Assembly (NCBI GenBank): GCA_036927565.1
Contig: JAYESD010000004.1
Span: forward strand, 167,311,697 to 167,375,696
DNA from: Tuctoria greenei
Lineage: Eukaryota > Streptophyta > Magnoliopsida > Poales > Poaceae
Reading direction: 5' to 3'
Length of the DNA stretch: 64,000 bases
The position numbers and the translations under genes were made by a program. Below the pieces are notes generated by a model. That model was given only the letters and a program-made list of their open reading frames with translations. It was not told the origin of the DNA and made no database searches. This document shows positions 11,308-21,209 of the stretch, piece after piece. How positions within the stretch are numbered: position 1 is the stretch's first letter; each line of letters starts with the position of its first letter.

Positions 11308-11726
11308 ATGCTTTCGAGCTCGAGCAACCCTCCTGCACCGAGCCCGCTGAGGGACCCGGCCGCCGGTAAGTGGCCGCGGCTGGACCCCCCCTCGCTGCCG
11401 CGCGTGAAGGATACCCTCCTGTTCAACATGGCCCGAGATGTATTCACGGATACATCTCACTCCATGGAACATCTTGGGCTCGGTACCCTTCCACAAAGTA
11501 CTGGAATGGACACCACGGGTACTACATCTTCGGCCTCTCGCACGTGGCCTCTCGTCTCGACTCCCTCTGGGAGACGATGGCGGCCGAGCTCGGCGTCACG
11601 GTTCGTCGCAACCTCGTCGTGGCGGCGGCCTTGAGACTGGGTCACCTTCTGCCGCCGGAGCCCGAGGCGCTAGAGGAGGGTCAGGAGCCCGAGGACCCAC
11701 CCGAGGAGGAGGTGGAGGCTGAGTAG
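11308..11726 (+). pseudogene. Family member D, one frameshift
   Basis: The first frame begins MLSSSSNPPAPSP and runs through MARDVFTDTSHSMEHL and GLGTLPQSTGMDTTG. At about 11517 the conserved reading moves to another frame (GYYIFGLSHVASRLDSL, then ETMAAELGV), consistent with a one-base deletion. It ends in a Glu-rich acidic tail and TAG at 11724. Otherwise the whole 138-codon-long gene is present, so the damage is recent or is a sequencing error. It interrupts the 793-bp array. The 3' region has three tandem copies of a TTTTTAGTTGTAG-type motif. Confidence 0.65.
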
Positions 11727-11744
11727 AGTAGTATTTAGGTGTTT

Positions 11745-11835
11745 TCTTTTCATGTTTTTAGTTGTAGTTTTTCGTTTCATGTTTTTAGTTGTAGTTTTTC
11801 ATTTCATGGTTTTAGTTGTAGTTTATCTTTTCTTG
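11745..11835 (+). repeat. Short tandem repeat in the 3' flank of D
   Basis: Three copies of a ~30-bp T-rich unit containing TTTCATG and TTTTTAGTTGTAG follow the stop codon of D. Genes C and E have similar but unrepeated T-rich tails. Confidence 0.6.
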
Positions 11836-11847
11836 TGTTTGTAATAT

Positions 11848-11937
11848 ACTCCCTCCATCCAAAGCGACAAGTATTTTGGGACGGAGATACTCCCTCCATC
11901 GAAAGGGACAAGTAGTATTTTGGGACGGAGGGAGTAA
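11848..11937. mobile_element. Doublet of short Stowaway-like MITE sequences
   Basis: ATACTCCCTCCAT starts and TTTTGGGACGGAG ends occur twice in direct succession (about 11848-11889 and 11890-11937). The ends are inverted repeats of the CTCCCTCCG type that marks Stowaway elements, with TA at the outer borders. The two copies are each only ~45 bp, so they are deleted derivatives. Confidence 0.65.
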
Positions 11938-12152
11938 TGTTTTTAAGTTAAATGTACTTGGTGTTCTTGTTCATGGATGTACTATCTGTGCAAAATTAGT
12001 TCGAATTTTCCGATCGCTAAACCGTCCTTGTCCCCAAACTGGTGGAGTTGCAGGGAGATTGCCCGCAGCAGGGCCCGCAAAGCGGTCTATAAAGTAGTAG
12101 TAACAGGAAAATGCAACAGGCCGGTAGCTAGGACTGGAAAGAAAAAAGTGAC
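11938..12152. other. Unique spacer between gene D tail and the next repeat unit
   Basis: Mixed-composition sequence with no recognised family; contains a GC-rich segment near 12050-12095. It marks the right border of the DNA that replaced the unit body. Confidence 0.35.
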
Positions 12153-13132
12153 GGTTATTAAGTACCAACCGCCTGTGAAGATATTTACTTCTTCTTTATT
12201 AATATTCTTGATTGAATGTGGGTCCTCTAAAAATTCAAAATTCCACTTTCTTGTAATATTATTGATAAGTAAAGGTTACCATTAAATTTCACTTCATAAA
12301 TCTTTTGAAATTGGTCAGAACATAAAAAACATACAACAAATTCTATTTTTTCATTTTTCTGTCTTGATGAATATAATGACTTTATCATTTATTTTTTCAG
12401 TGGACATTTTTACTCATCATACCAACTTCTATGAATTCTTTCAGATTTTTTTAAATTTTTTTGAATCAATGTGTGTTCATAATTTGATGAATGCCTCATA
12501 TGTATATGAGCATTTAGTTAGAATGATGGATAATTTGAAGTTTGACATGTTGGAATGCTTTAAAAAAATTAACAAAATTCATACATGTATAAATGATACA
12601 AATATGTTCATACAAACAAATTTGAGTGAAGGATCTTTTTTTTGTGCGATACACAAATGTGAATAATATGTGAGTAGCAATTAATTTGATATTTACCAAA
12701 ACATTACAATGTCAGCTATACAAGTTTTAAAATTATTTGTTCATGCGGTAGATGTTGATTTTATACAAATGTAGAAGAAAGAATCATCGAATTTGGACAC
12801 AATTTGCAGAATCTAAACATGTTTGAGTATTTATATTAAAATCTAAATAAAAAAGAAGCAAGGGATAAGGAAACTGAAGAACAGTATCGGGCATTATCTC
12901 AGGCGGTTGGTAAGTAATAGACGTATGAGATAAAAATCTTCCTTGACGGTTATTAAGTACCAACCGTCTTTGAAGATATTTACTTCTTCTTAATTAATAT
13001 TCTTGATTAAATATCTTATCAGGCGGTTGGTAAGTAAAACCCTCCTGAGATAAACTTAAAAAACCGCCTGTGAAAAACCGACGCCGAAACGAGGACCCCT
13101 CACCACACGGCCGCTATTAGAAGACGACCCAC

Positions 13133-13138
13133 TATAAA
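13133..13138 (+). promoter_or_regulatory. TATA box of gene E
   Basis: CTATAAAGG lies 124 bp upstream of the ATG at 13257. The flanking TTAGAAGACGACCC and the leader match those of gene A. Confidence 0.6.
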
Positions 13139-13256
13139 GGCTCATCGTTCTCTTGCTTCTCCGCTGCACCGCTCCTTAGATCCTAGCCTCAAAACTTCTC
13201 CCCCCGCCACCGTCGACCACCTCTCGCTCTTTCTCTACACCCCCGTTGCCACACAA

Positions 13257-13823
13257 ATGGGTAGCCCCCCGCCGAAGCGCTCTAGGCCATCGACATCCTC
13301 TGAACCTCCTTCTCCGTTTCCATCGCCGCCGGCAATGCTGGTGGAACTAATGGTAGTGCCCACATCTCCTTAGCCCGACTGGTTACAGGATACTGTCCGC
13401 CTCTTTACCGCCCGCATCAACGAATTAACGCACCGAATTAAAGATGTCGAAGACGACGTGTCCTTCGCCGTCGAACATGCAAGAGCCCTGGACACAATGT
13501 CGCGGGATGTATTTAAAAATACATCTCTCATCTGTCGCCGTTTGGGTCTTGGGAGGCTTCCCCAGCTCCCCAGCATGGACTCCGCCGGCTACTACTTGTT
13601 CGGGTTAAGCTTTGTGGCCGCTCGTCTCGACGCCCTCCACAAGACGATCGCGGAGGTTGCTGGGGTACAGGGTCACTGGAAGATTCTGCATAGCGTCGCC
13701 TGTAAGCTCGGTGTGGAGACGGAAGAGGAGTCGCCGCTGCCGTCGGAGGCGGAGGCGGAGCCACCGGACGATGCGTCGGCTGCGGCGCGCACGGCGGCGG
13801 AGGTGGACGAGGCCTGCGAGTAG
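13257..13823 (+). pseudogene. Family member E, single in-frame stop, closest to A
   Basis: The frame starts MGSPPPKRSRPSTSSEPPSP, nearly identical to A, and meets a TAG at 13371-13373. The same frame then continues to 13823: WLQDTVRLFTARI helical stretch, then RRLGLGRLPQ, SMDSAGYYLFGL and ARLDALHKTIAEVAGVQG, and an Ala/Glu-rich tail ending in ACE. Apart from that stop the 188-codon gene is whole. An ATG at 13458 inside the frame could start a shortened product that keeps the core. The TATA box and leader are conserved with A. No function is known to me. Confidence 0.7.
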
Positions 13824-14659
13824 AATAGGATTAGGAGTAGTTTTGTTCTTGTTTCTACGTGTTTTTCGTCCATGTTTTCTTTACTCTTGTTTGTAATATA
13901 TGTGTTGGTAGTATGTTAATGTAATATGTCTTTTATGTTCATGAACAATGTGTCTGATGTATAATCAAAAAATTCTCCTTTTATCGAAAAACATCTCCTT
14001 TAACGACGCCAAGTTTTAACCTTTAACCCACTTCGTGCGTGAATCGAAAAACATCTCTAGTCGTGATGTTGTGATTCTTGTTTTTTTTTTGATATTTTTT
14101 CTTTTCACGTTTTGTCATGTTGTTTTCTTTGATGCAAATGGGGCTAAACAAAAGATGAGCGTGCATAGGGGAAACACAACAAGTGCAACATTCATCAGAG
14201 ACGAGCATGCATATATAGGAGAAACACATCAACATGCCTTATACAAGTCTATTTTATATACAGTACTCCCTTTGTTCACTTTTCATTGGCGTTGGGAGAA
14301 CTAGGGGTAGCGCATCCAAAAGGGAATGAAGGGAATATAACCCATAGAGTACAACACGTTATGACGGAACAGGTCATACTCGCGCTCAATCCTACAGTTC
14401 TTAGTACAGAAGACGGTCCACTCGTACCACCCTCGCCGGCAGCAGCGGGCAGGCTCCTGGTTCCCCCCTGTTCGGCAGCGGCAAAAGTAATCGTCAATTT
14501 GGGTAGCGCCACCGGCGGCGGTCCCAGAGGAGGCCTACGCAGAAACCTCCAGCTCACGAAAACGTCGAGCCTCTGCATGGCTTGATTCCGACACCAGCAG
14601 CACTCCGTGTTGGTCCTCTTCATCACAACGGACCCGACCGCGTTGTCGCCGACGTGGGC
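13824..14659. other. Spacer between gene E and CACTA element 2
   Basis: The first 150 bp is the T-rich 3' flank of E. An AT-rich stretch follows, then TACTCCCTTTGTTC near 14268, which resembles one end of a Stowaway MITE. The GC-rich segment 14290-14650 has no supported reading frame, and the tnpD similarity only starts near 14660. No CACTAC terminus was seen here. Confidence 0.4.
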
Positions 14660-16649
14660 CTCGCTTATTGGAAGACATTGCTAATAAGGCATAACTTGGA
14701 TGTCATGCACATTGAGAAAAACATTTGTGATAGCATATTGGGGACATTGCTTGCTATGGATTGTAAAACAAAAGATAGTCTACAAGCTCGTCTTGATATG
14801 AAGGTTATGGGTATACGGCCAGATCAACATCCGAAGTTCATAAAGAGCAAGTACACATTCCCACCAGCATTATATACTTTGGGCAAAGATGAGAAGACCA
14901 CCTTGTGCAAGTTTTTGGGGAATGTGAAGGTGCCCGATGGTTATGCCTCAAACATCAAGAGATGTGTGGACATAAAATCATGTAAGGTATCGGGTCTAAA
15001 AACTCATGACTGCCATATTATATTTCAGAAGCTCCTTCCTATTGCAATACGTAACATATTGCCTGAAAAGGTTGTTGCACCTTTAATTGAGTTTAGCACA
15101 TTCTTTTTTGGAATTTGTTCTAAAGAATTGGCGGAACCAGATTTGGACAAGATGAGCAAACAAATTCCTAAAACAATTTGTAAGCTTGAGATGTTGTTTC
15201 CTCCCGCTTTCTTTGATATCATGGTACATCTTCCAACCCATCTTGCCGAAGAAGCACGGTTGGGTGGACCTGTTTCTTACAAATGGATGTATCCAATTGA
15301 TAGGTACCTTGGTACATTGAAGAGGTATGTACGTAACAAAGCTCACCCGGAGGGTTCTATAGCTGAGGGATATATTGCCAAAGAGTGTATGACTTTTTGT
15401 AGTCAGTTTTTGGATAACATCAGCACCAAGCATAATAGGCCAGAACGTCATGAAGCTGCAGCTACAAATGAACCTTCTGTTGATAATTCTAACATATTTA
15501 CAAAAGTTGATAATTCTAAAAAAGGGTATAAATGGGACCAACTTACTATGGTGGAACTACATAACATCAGGAATTATCTTATTACTAACGTTGAAGAGGC
15601 CGCTCCATGGATCAAGTAATAACGTATAACTAAGATGTTGTATACTATATATATGGCTTATTGTAGATGGCTTATTTCATTTTGTACCCTTTTCAGTGAG
15701 CATATTGAAGAGCTGAAAAAGATTATTCTCGTGATGTTGATAAACGCCATAGAGATGAGTTTGTGGATTGGTTTCAGAAACGAGTAAGTACATGCAAGTT
15801 TGCACTTTGATGAAATATTGAACAAATATGTGTTCTGAAATTGGTTTGCCGTCGATAACCCTTGTTACACTAATGTGTACAAATTACAACATTACACAAA
15901 GAAGGCAAAGCAACCGATTATCTGTATGCATTATCTAGAGGACCCGATCGTCGGGCACGTTTTTTAGTTGGTTATTCATCAATGGCTTCTTCTCTCGAAC
16001 TGCAGATGTGGAAAAAGATTTACGGACCCAAAACAGTGGTATTTTTGTTCGGGGCACTGATCATGATTGGTTTGGAGTAATCAAGAAAATCATTGCTGTT
16101 GATTTTGAAAAAAACCAAGAGGTTCTGTTATTTCTGTGTGAATGGTTTTATCGGCCTTTTGGAAGCAGTCATAACCAAAGCAGAGGCTACAAAAAGGATC
16201 AATACGGAATGATAGATGTTGACACTACTCTGTTTCGATTCCAGTATGAGCCTTACATTCTAGTCACCCAAGCAGAACAAGTTTTTTATGTTCCAAGTGT
16301 GAAGCATCCTAAATGGGCTACAGTTGTTAAAACGAAGCCACGGAACCTTTTTTCCATGCCCCCTGTAGACAGTGAAAATAATGTGACTGAGACGATGGAG
16401 GCTGAGACATTTCATGATGATCTGCTTACTGATGATATCAATAATGAGGATACGACCGCATAGGCTAGGAATGACATTGAGGGAGCCAGTGGCGATGATT
16501 CCACTCTTATAATGACAACGTCAGGTGATCGGTTTGAGGTAGATGGAGTTGCATCAGAAAATGAAGATGACGACGATGACGATACATATACCAATGATGG
16601 TCATGTACCTCCATTGTGGGGGGGTGACAGCGAAGATGATGATTTTTAG
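14660..16649 (+). pseudogene. tnpD-type CACTA transposase, 3' remnant (DUF4218 and DUF4216 regions)
   Basis: The coding similarity starts at YWKTLLIRHNLDVMH near 14660, the downstream part of the transposase core. It continues in frame to 15619 with motifs typical of the DUF4218 region (KFPDGYAS-like VPDGYASN, LKTHDCH, FFPPAFFDIM-like LFPPAFFDIM, GPVSYKWMYPIDRYLGTLK). Introns follow at about 15619-15710 and 15784-15900. The next exon has the DUF4216 signature (TQNSGIFVRG, DWFGVIKKII) and ends in an acidic tail broken by TAG at 16461-16463 and closed at 16647-16649. A one-base frameshift lies near 15720. The N-terminal catalytic half is absent, so it cannot encode a full transposase. Confidence 0.8.
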
Positions 16650-17451
16650 TATAATTAAGTATGTGACATGTAGCTCCACAATGAATTCATCTGTTCGAAC
16701 CCGACATTTATTTTTCAGTTATTTATATTTGCTACCCAAAAAGTACCCGATACCCGATATTTTGGTCTTTTCAGTTTCGGTCTTGGTTTTATCGGTTTCG
16801 GTTTCTCGGTCTCGGTTTATTTGCCCACCCCTAATTTACGTAGTAGTAGCATATATATGGGATATACAGTATAAAACTTTTTCAAAGGGAAGTCTTAGGT
16901 TTCGTCAAATCTATCTTTCAGATTTACGCAATTTTGATCTGTTTTAACAATACAAGAATTGTACTTTTAGATTCACCATGAAAAATATTTCCATAATATA
17001 CAATCTAGTACTACATGTTATTGAAGTTAATAAATTCCATATAAATCATTTGTCAAAGGTAATTAGTTCGACCAAAACAGAAATAGAGTTGAGTTGGGGC
17101 GGAGGAAGTGTTATACGTTGCTGTTTGCCGCATAAGGTTTCGTCCTCCGTTCAAGTCCTAGCCATTTGTACAGGCAGCTGATGCGACCGGGCGCATCGAG
17201 CTTACGTGCGCGCCAGTCACCGAGGCGCCTTAGACGCGCGCAGCACATGCGTTGAAATCACATGCGGTACTTTTAAATCTGCGCGTTGGTATTCTCCCCC
17301 TCATATTTGTTGATGCATTAATACCTGATGTTTTACATCGTTGAGTATGTTACGGATCATCAGCGTCGTTAGTCCAGCACTGAGTCATCAGGAGGCAAAA
17401 AGTAATGAACATCATTAATCATCACTGTGCCGAGGAGAATGCGAAAATTGT
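16650..17451. other. 3' interior of CACTA element 2
   Basis: No supported gene. Contains a run of GGTTTCGGT/CTCGGT-type short repeats near 16780-16825 and a GC-rich patch at 17190-17285. Confidence 0.4.
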
Positions 17452-18605
17452 TTGCTGATTCGTGGCAACAGATCCTAATGCAACGTCTGTGTTCCGTGGC
17501 AATAAAGCTATAACGCCACGAACCAGTATTTTGTGGCAACACATCCTAATGCAACGATTCTGTTTCGTTGCATTACGGTCCAAATGCAACTGTTTGCTGA
17601 TTCGTGGCAACAGATCCTAATGCAACGACCGTGTTCCATGGCAATAAAGCTGTAACGCCATGAACCAGTAATTCGTGGCAACAGATCCTAATGCAACGAC
17701 TGTGTTCTGTGGCAATAAAGCTGTAACACCACTAACCAGTAATTTGTGGCAACAGATCCTAATGCAACGACTGTGTTCCATGGCAATAAAGCTGTAACGC
17801 CACGAACCAGTATTTCATGGCAACACATCCTAATGCAACGGGTCTGTTTTGTTGCATTACGGTCCAAATGCAACTGTTTGCTGATTCGTGGCAACAGATC
17901 CTAATGCAACGACTGTGTTCCGTGGCAATAAAGCTGTAACGCCACGAACCAGTATTTCGTGGCAAGAGATCCTAATGCAACGACTGTGTTCCGTGGCAAT
18001 AAAGCTGTAACGCCATGAACCAGTAATTCGTGGCAATAGATCCTAATGCAACGATTGTGTTCCGTGGCAATAAAGCTGTAACGCCACGAACCAGTATTTC
18101 GTGGCAACACATCCTAATGCAACGATTCTATTTCATTGCATTACGGTCCAAATGCAACTGTTTGTTGATTCATGGCAACAGATCCTAATGCAACGACTGT
18201 GTTCTGTGGCAATAAAGCTGTAACGCCACTAACCAGTAATTCGTGGCAACAGATGCTAATGCAACGACTGTGTTCCGTGGCAATAAAGCTGTAGCGCCAC
18301 GAACCAGTATTACATGGCAACAGATCCTAATGCAATGATTGTGTTCCGTGGTAATAAAGCTGTAACGCCACGAACCAGTAATTTGTGGCAATAGATCCTA
18401 ATGCAACGACTGTTTTCCGTGGCAATAAAGCTGTAATGCCACGAACCAGTATTTCGTGGCAATAGATCCTAATGCAATGATTGTGATCCGTTGCATTAGC
18501 ATCCTGACACCATGAACTAGTGAATCGTGGCAACAGATCCTAATGCAACGATTGTGTTCCGTGGCGATAGATCCTAGTGACACGAACTAGTGAATCGTGG
18601 CAAAA
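17452..18605. repeat. 71-bp tandem repeat array with 284-bp higher-order period
   Basis: About 16 units of 71 bp. The common unit has TGCAACGACTGTGTTCCG, TGGCAATAAAGCTG and CGCCACGAACCAG. A variant unit with TTGCATTACGGTCC recurs at 17571, 17855 and 18139, exactly 284 bp apart, so four units form a higher-order repeat. The repeat is AT/GC balanced and lies directly inside the CACTA terminus, the position of subterminal repeats bound by tnpA-type proteins. Overlapping short frames of 60-70 codons here come from the periodicity and are not genes. Confidence 0.9.
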
Positions 18606-18639
18606 AGCCAAGCTTACTGCAATGATTTAGTATTTGTTG

Positions 18640-18677
18640 CAGTACAATCGTTGCAACAGGTCGGAATCCTTGTAGTG
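18640..18677. repeat. Right terminal sequence of CACTA element 2
   Basis: Ends in CCTTGTAGTG, the inverse of CACTACAAGG, preceded by a GTTGCAAC motif shared with the 71-bp repeats. Confidence 0.75.
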
Positions 18678-20740
18678 CAAGTAGTGCACTTTAATCTGTA
18701 TGAAAATCCATAAATGATCATCAATAATTCCATGAAGCAAAATACCTTCAGAATTAATTACTGGTGCTCTATTCATTCTAAAATTCTCAAATTTGTCCAC
18801 ATCATTCCAAATAATTTCCTTGAGTTCCAGTAAAAAGTTCAGGTCCATTTGACTTCATTTGAGTAGCCCCAATCTCTATGTACATAAAAATTCCAAAATG
18901 TCCAGAAACATTTCAGCAAATTGTCCAAACTTCTAAATTCAATATCTCACGGTAGAATTCTTAGAAAATTGTGAAATCAATTTTTTTGAGTTACTATTGA
19001 CCTCCTCTAAATAGAACACCAACTTTTGGCCATGTTAAAGTCCCAGTTCTCCCATGAAAATTCTGGGAAGGGTTTATATACATTGAATCTTATACAACAA
19101 AGACTTCCATGAACTTAGCCCAACTTTTGCCAGAACCTCACTCATATCACCTAATATCCACAGTAAAATTTACAGAACCAGTGGCCATCCTTTAATATAC
19201 TTAACTATCTTTCCATTAAGCCATGCAATAATAATAATATTGATTCACTTGCATTATTCTTTACATATCGTAATGTTGCCGAGCTCGAGGAGACCCCGGG
19301 GCCACTAGAAGTCATCAATCGAAAGACGAACTTTATTCCCGTCTCGCAGCCAGGCAAGCCATGGTTTGCATTTAACAGTGTTTTGAAATTTTGTTTGTAT
19401 CACACTATATGGGTTAGCATGTATGTGCATTAAGTCTAGGATTTTCTTGGAGTTTTTTACATGCATGACCAGAGAAACCATGAGAGAAGGGTAGATGGTT
19501 AAGTCCTTGATGTGTCCATGCTATGCTTAATGTTATAGTTGCTTTAGTAGAAGTCGAGTAGTTGGAATCTACTCACGAGTTAAGGAATTGGGTTCACACG
19601 GGATTGGTAGAGTGAAAGATTCACCATTTGGTTAAATATGAGACTGGGCATGGAGTAGGAGCAGCAGGACATAGGGGCCTGTGAGCTGTAGATGTGCCTG
19701 TGTCGGTCAAGGACCGATCCTTGTACGGCCCTGTTGAGCAAGTTTGAATGTACCGAAGGCATACTGAATATATGGGACCCACTAAACCGATGTAACATGT
19801 CCACCTTAGCATCGAGGCATATCCTACCGCCTTATAGGTATGGGTTGAGAGTAGCAAGGTGTAAACCTGCCAGTGGGTACATCGTACACCGTGTGGGGGC
19901 CTCCTGCTCATAGCGGTGGGACTGGTTCGGCGTGTAGGTAGCGGGTGAAAGGTTGTTGCATATAACATGAGTGGAGTGTGTTGTCGCAGCTTCAAGTGTG
20001 GGTGTATGTGTTGTGCTATTCGGGTATCCCTGCAGGTGTATAGCTATTTGGGTCACCGTCCCTCGCGGTTATTGAGTACTGCTTGTTCACTGAGTCGTGA
20101 TGTAGTTAATTATTTGGAGCTGAATATTTTTGAATCATGCTTTATGGAACAATTATGTATTGACACTTGTATGTTTAGAACATGTTGCTCAATAAATTTT
20201 AGATTCATGAAGCCTTAATTTACTACTAAAAGCTGAATGTAAGGACTAATATTTAGGCGAGTCTTTTATTGCAAACTGTTGTCCTAAATTACGTATATCC
20301 TGCATATAGAGTTCCATGCTTAGTGGAGACGGTTAAGTCTTGCTGAGCCTTCGTGCTCACGGTTGCTATTTTAAGTTTTTGCTGCAGATGATGATGTATA
20401 TGATGAAGGGTTCACCGGTGAGGTGATGCCCCCGTCGGGGTACACAGCCGAGTTGGAACCCTGCACACCACCGTGATGTGTTCTGTGTGTTGCTAGTGTG
20501 ATTCCGTTCTAGGGCTGAATGGAATGACTTTTGCATAGCTTAGGCTTGAGTGTCGAGAGCTATGAACTTATCTTCCGCTGTTGTGTATTTAAATGTATAT
20601 TATTTGTAAAATACAAAGCTTGTATAATACTAGGTTGTCTTATGTTATACGATGTATCTTTTTTTGTGTGCTGTTGGGTGTTGCATCGCACGACAAAACC
20701 CAATTGCGATTCCTGGAATGTGTGGACTCCGGTCCCCACA
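18678..20740 (+). mobile_element. LTR-like repeat X, left copy (truncated)
   Basis: The sequence reads in the opposite orientation to 60352-62430 and shares blocks such as ATGGATTTTCATACA, TAGTTGGAATCTACTC and GTCGTGCGATG. Both copies end in CCGGTCCCCACA (here at 20740). No reading frame is supported. The left part was cut by CACTA element 2. It is probably the U3/R/U5 portion of a long-LTR retroelement, but the internal domain is not present in the window, so the class is undetermined. Confidence 0.55.
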
Positions 20741-20844
20741 GATAGTGGGCCTGGCGATCATTACTTCTGGCAGCTATCTAGGATCACATACTAGCCCCAC
20801 AGACCAACACTACTCTTTTTTGCGCATTTTGTCCTCACTCATGC

Positions 20845-20919
20845 GCACCTGGGAAGACTTCCTGGTCGGTCACCCATCCGTAAATTGCTCCAGGCCAAGC
20901 ACGCTTAAACTCGGAGTTT
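20845..20919 (-). repeat. 5S rRNA-like segment in the Cassandra 3' LTR
   Basis: On the minus strand AACTCCGAGTTTAAGCGTGC, then TTGG, then GGATGGGTGACCGACCAGG and GAAGTCTTCCC match the central and 3' part of plant 5S rRNA, including the C-box region used by RNA polymerase III. In Cassandra this sits in the LTR and can drive pol III transcription. It is not a 5S gene: the flanks and 5' part differ. Confidence 0.8.
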
Positions 20920-21209
20920 GTTGCAGTTGGGCTTCCGGAAAAGAAAGTATACCTTGATGGTATGAGTTATTCTATCAATCCTATTTAGCCTTGAGCCAGG
21001 ATGTCACAATCCACCCCCTTAGAAGACTGATATCCTCGTCGGTCAACTCCCAAGCCAGGAACGTCCCCTCTTGGACATGTCCATACGTTTAGTACTGGCA
21101 TACGTACCATGCCGTGTCCCTCCTAGAGGACCCACGCATCATGCGTACGTACCCACATCCCTGACCCGTACGCACCCGTGAAACCGCGAGGGTGGGATCT
21201 GATACCATT

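Larger units (their letters stand above)
7330..13030. repeat. Array of ~793-bp units with TCTCAGGCGGTTGG junctions
   Basis: A GGTTATTAAGTACCAACC-type junction recurs at 7471, 8781, 9576, 10368, 11161, 12153 and 12948. The gene-free spacings are 795, 792, 793 and 795 bp. Each unit begins with the junction, runs through a strongly AT-rich body with fixed landmarks (ATGTGGGTCC, GGTCAGAACATAAA, CAATGTGTGTTCATAA, AAGCAAGGGATAAGG) and ends in a CGGTTGGTAAGTAATA...GACTGAGATAAAAATC block. Two intervals are longer (1310 and 992 bp) because genes C and D replace part of the body. Gene E sits at the right edge. Small frames inside the body recur from unit to unit but hold no family similarity. Confidence 0.85.
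2740..13090. mobile_element. CACTA-like transposon domain 1 (termini not identified)
   Basis: The domain is bounded on both sides by copies of an ACCGCCTGAGA / TCTCAGGCGGTTGG motif arranged in both orientations, as in subterminal repeats of En/Spm-type elements. Its minus-strand gene resembles tnpA-type proteins fused to a C48 (Ulp1-like) peptidase domain, known from plant CACTA elements. I could not find CACTAC termini or a 3-bp duplication, so the limits are approximate. The right half contains a long array of ~793-bp units. A Mutator-like element with Ulp1 is the main alternative, but the tnpA-type N-terminal part argues against it. Confidence 0.5.
14660..18677 (+). mobile_element. CACTA element 2, right part with terminus
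   Basis: This segment contains the 3' part of a tnpD-type transposase gene, a block of 71-bp subterminal tandem repeats and a right end reading GGAATCCTTGTAGTG at 18663-18677 (inverse of CACTACAAGGATTCC). The left end and 5' part of the gene are missing or outside recognisable DNA. It interrupts the LTR-like repeat at 18678-20740. The three bases after the end are CAA; the matching duplication could not be checked without the left end. Confidence 0.7.

Noticed and set aside
17090..17175. tRNA- or SINE-like B box (GTTCAAGTCCTAGCC)
   Set aside because: No matching A box at the right distance and no cloverleaf could be drawn; a chance match is likely.
17422..18583. Several overlapping 60-70-codon frames on the minus strand
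   Set aside because: They are spaced by multiples of 71 bp and are by-products of the tandem repeat.
17452..18605. CRISPR-like regular repeats
   Set aside because: Units are contiguous without unique spacers, in a plant transposon end; it is a tandem array.
20845..20919. A true 5S rRNA gene
   Set aside because: Only the central and 3' part matches, and it lies within a Cassandra-type LTR with other LTR sequence on both sides.
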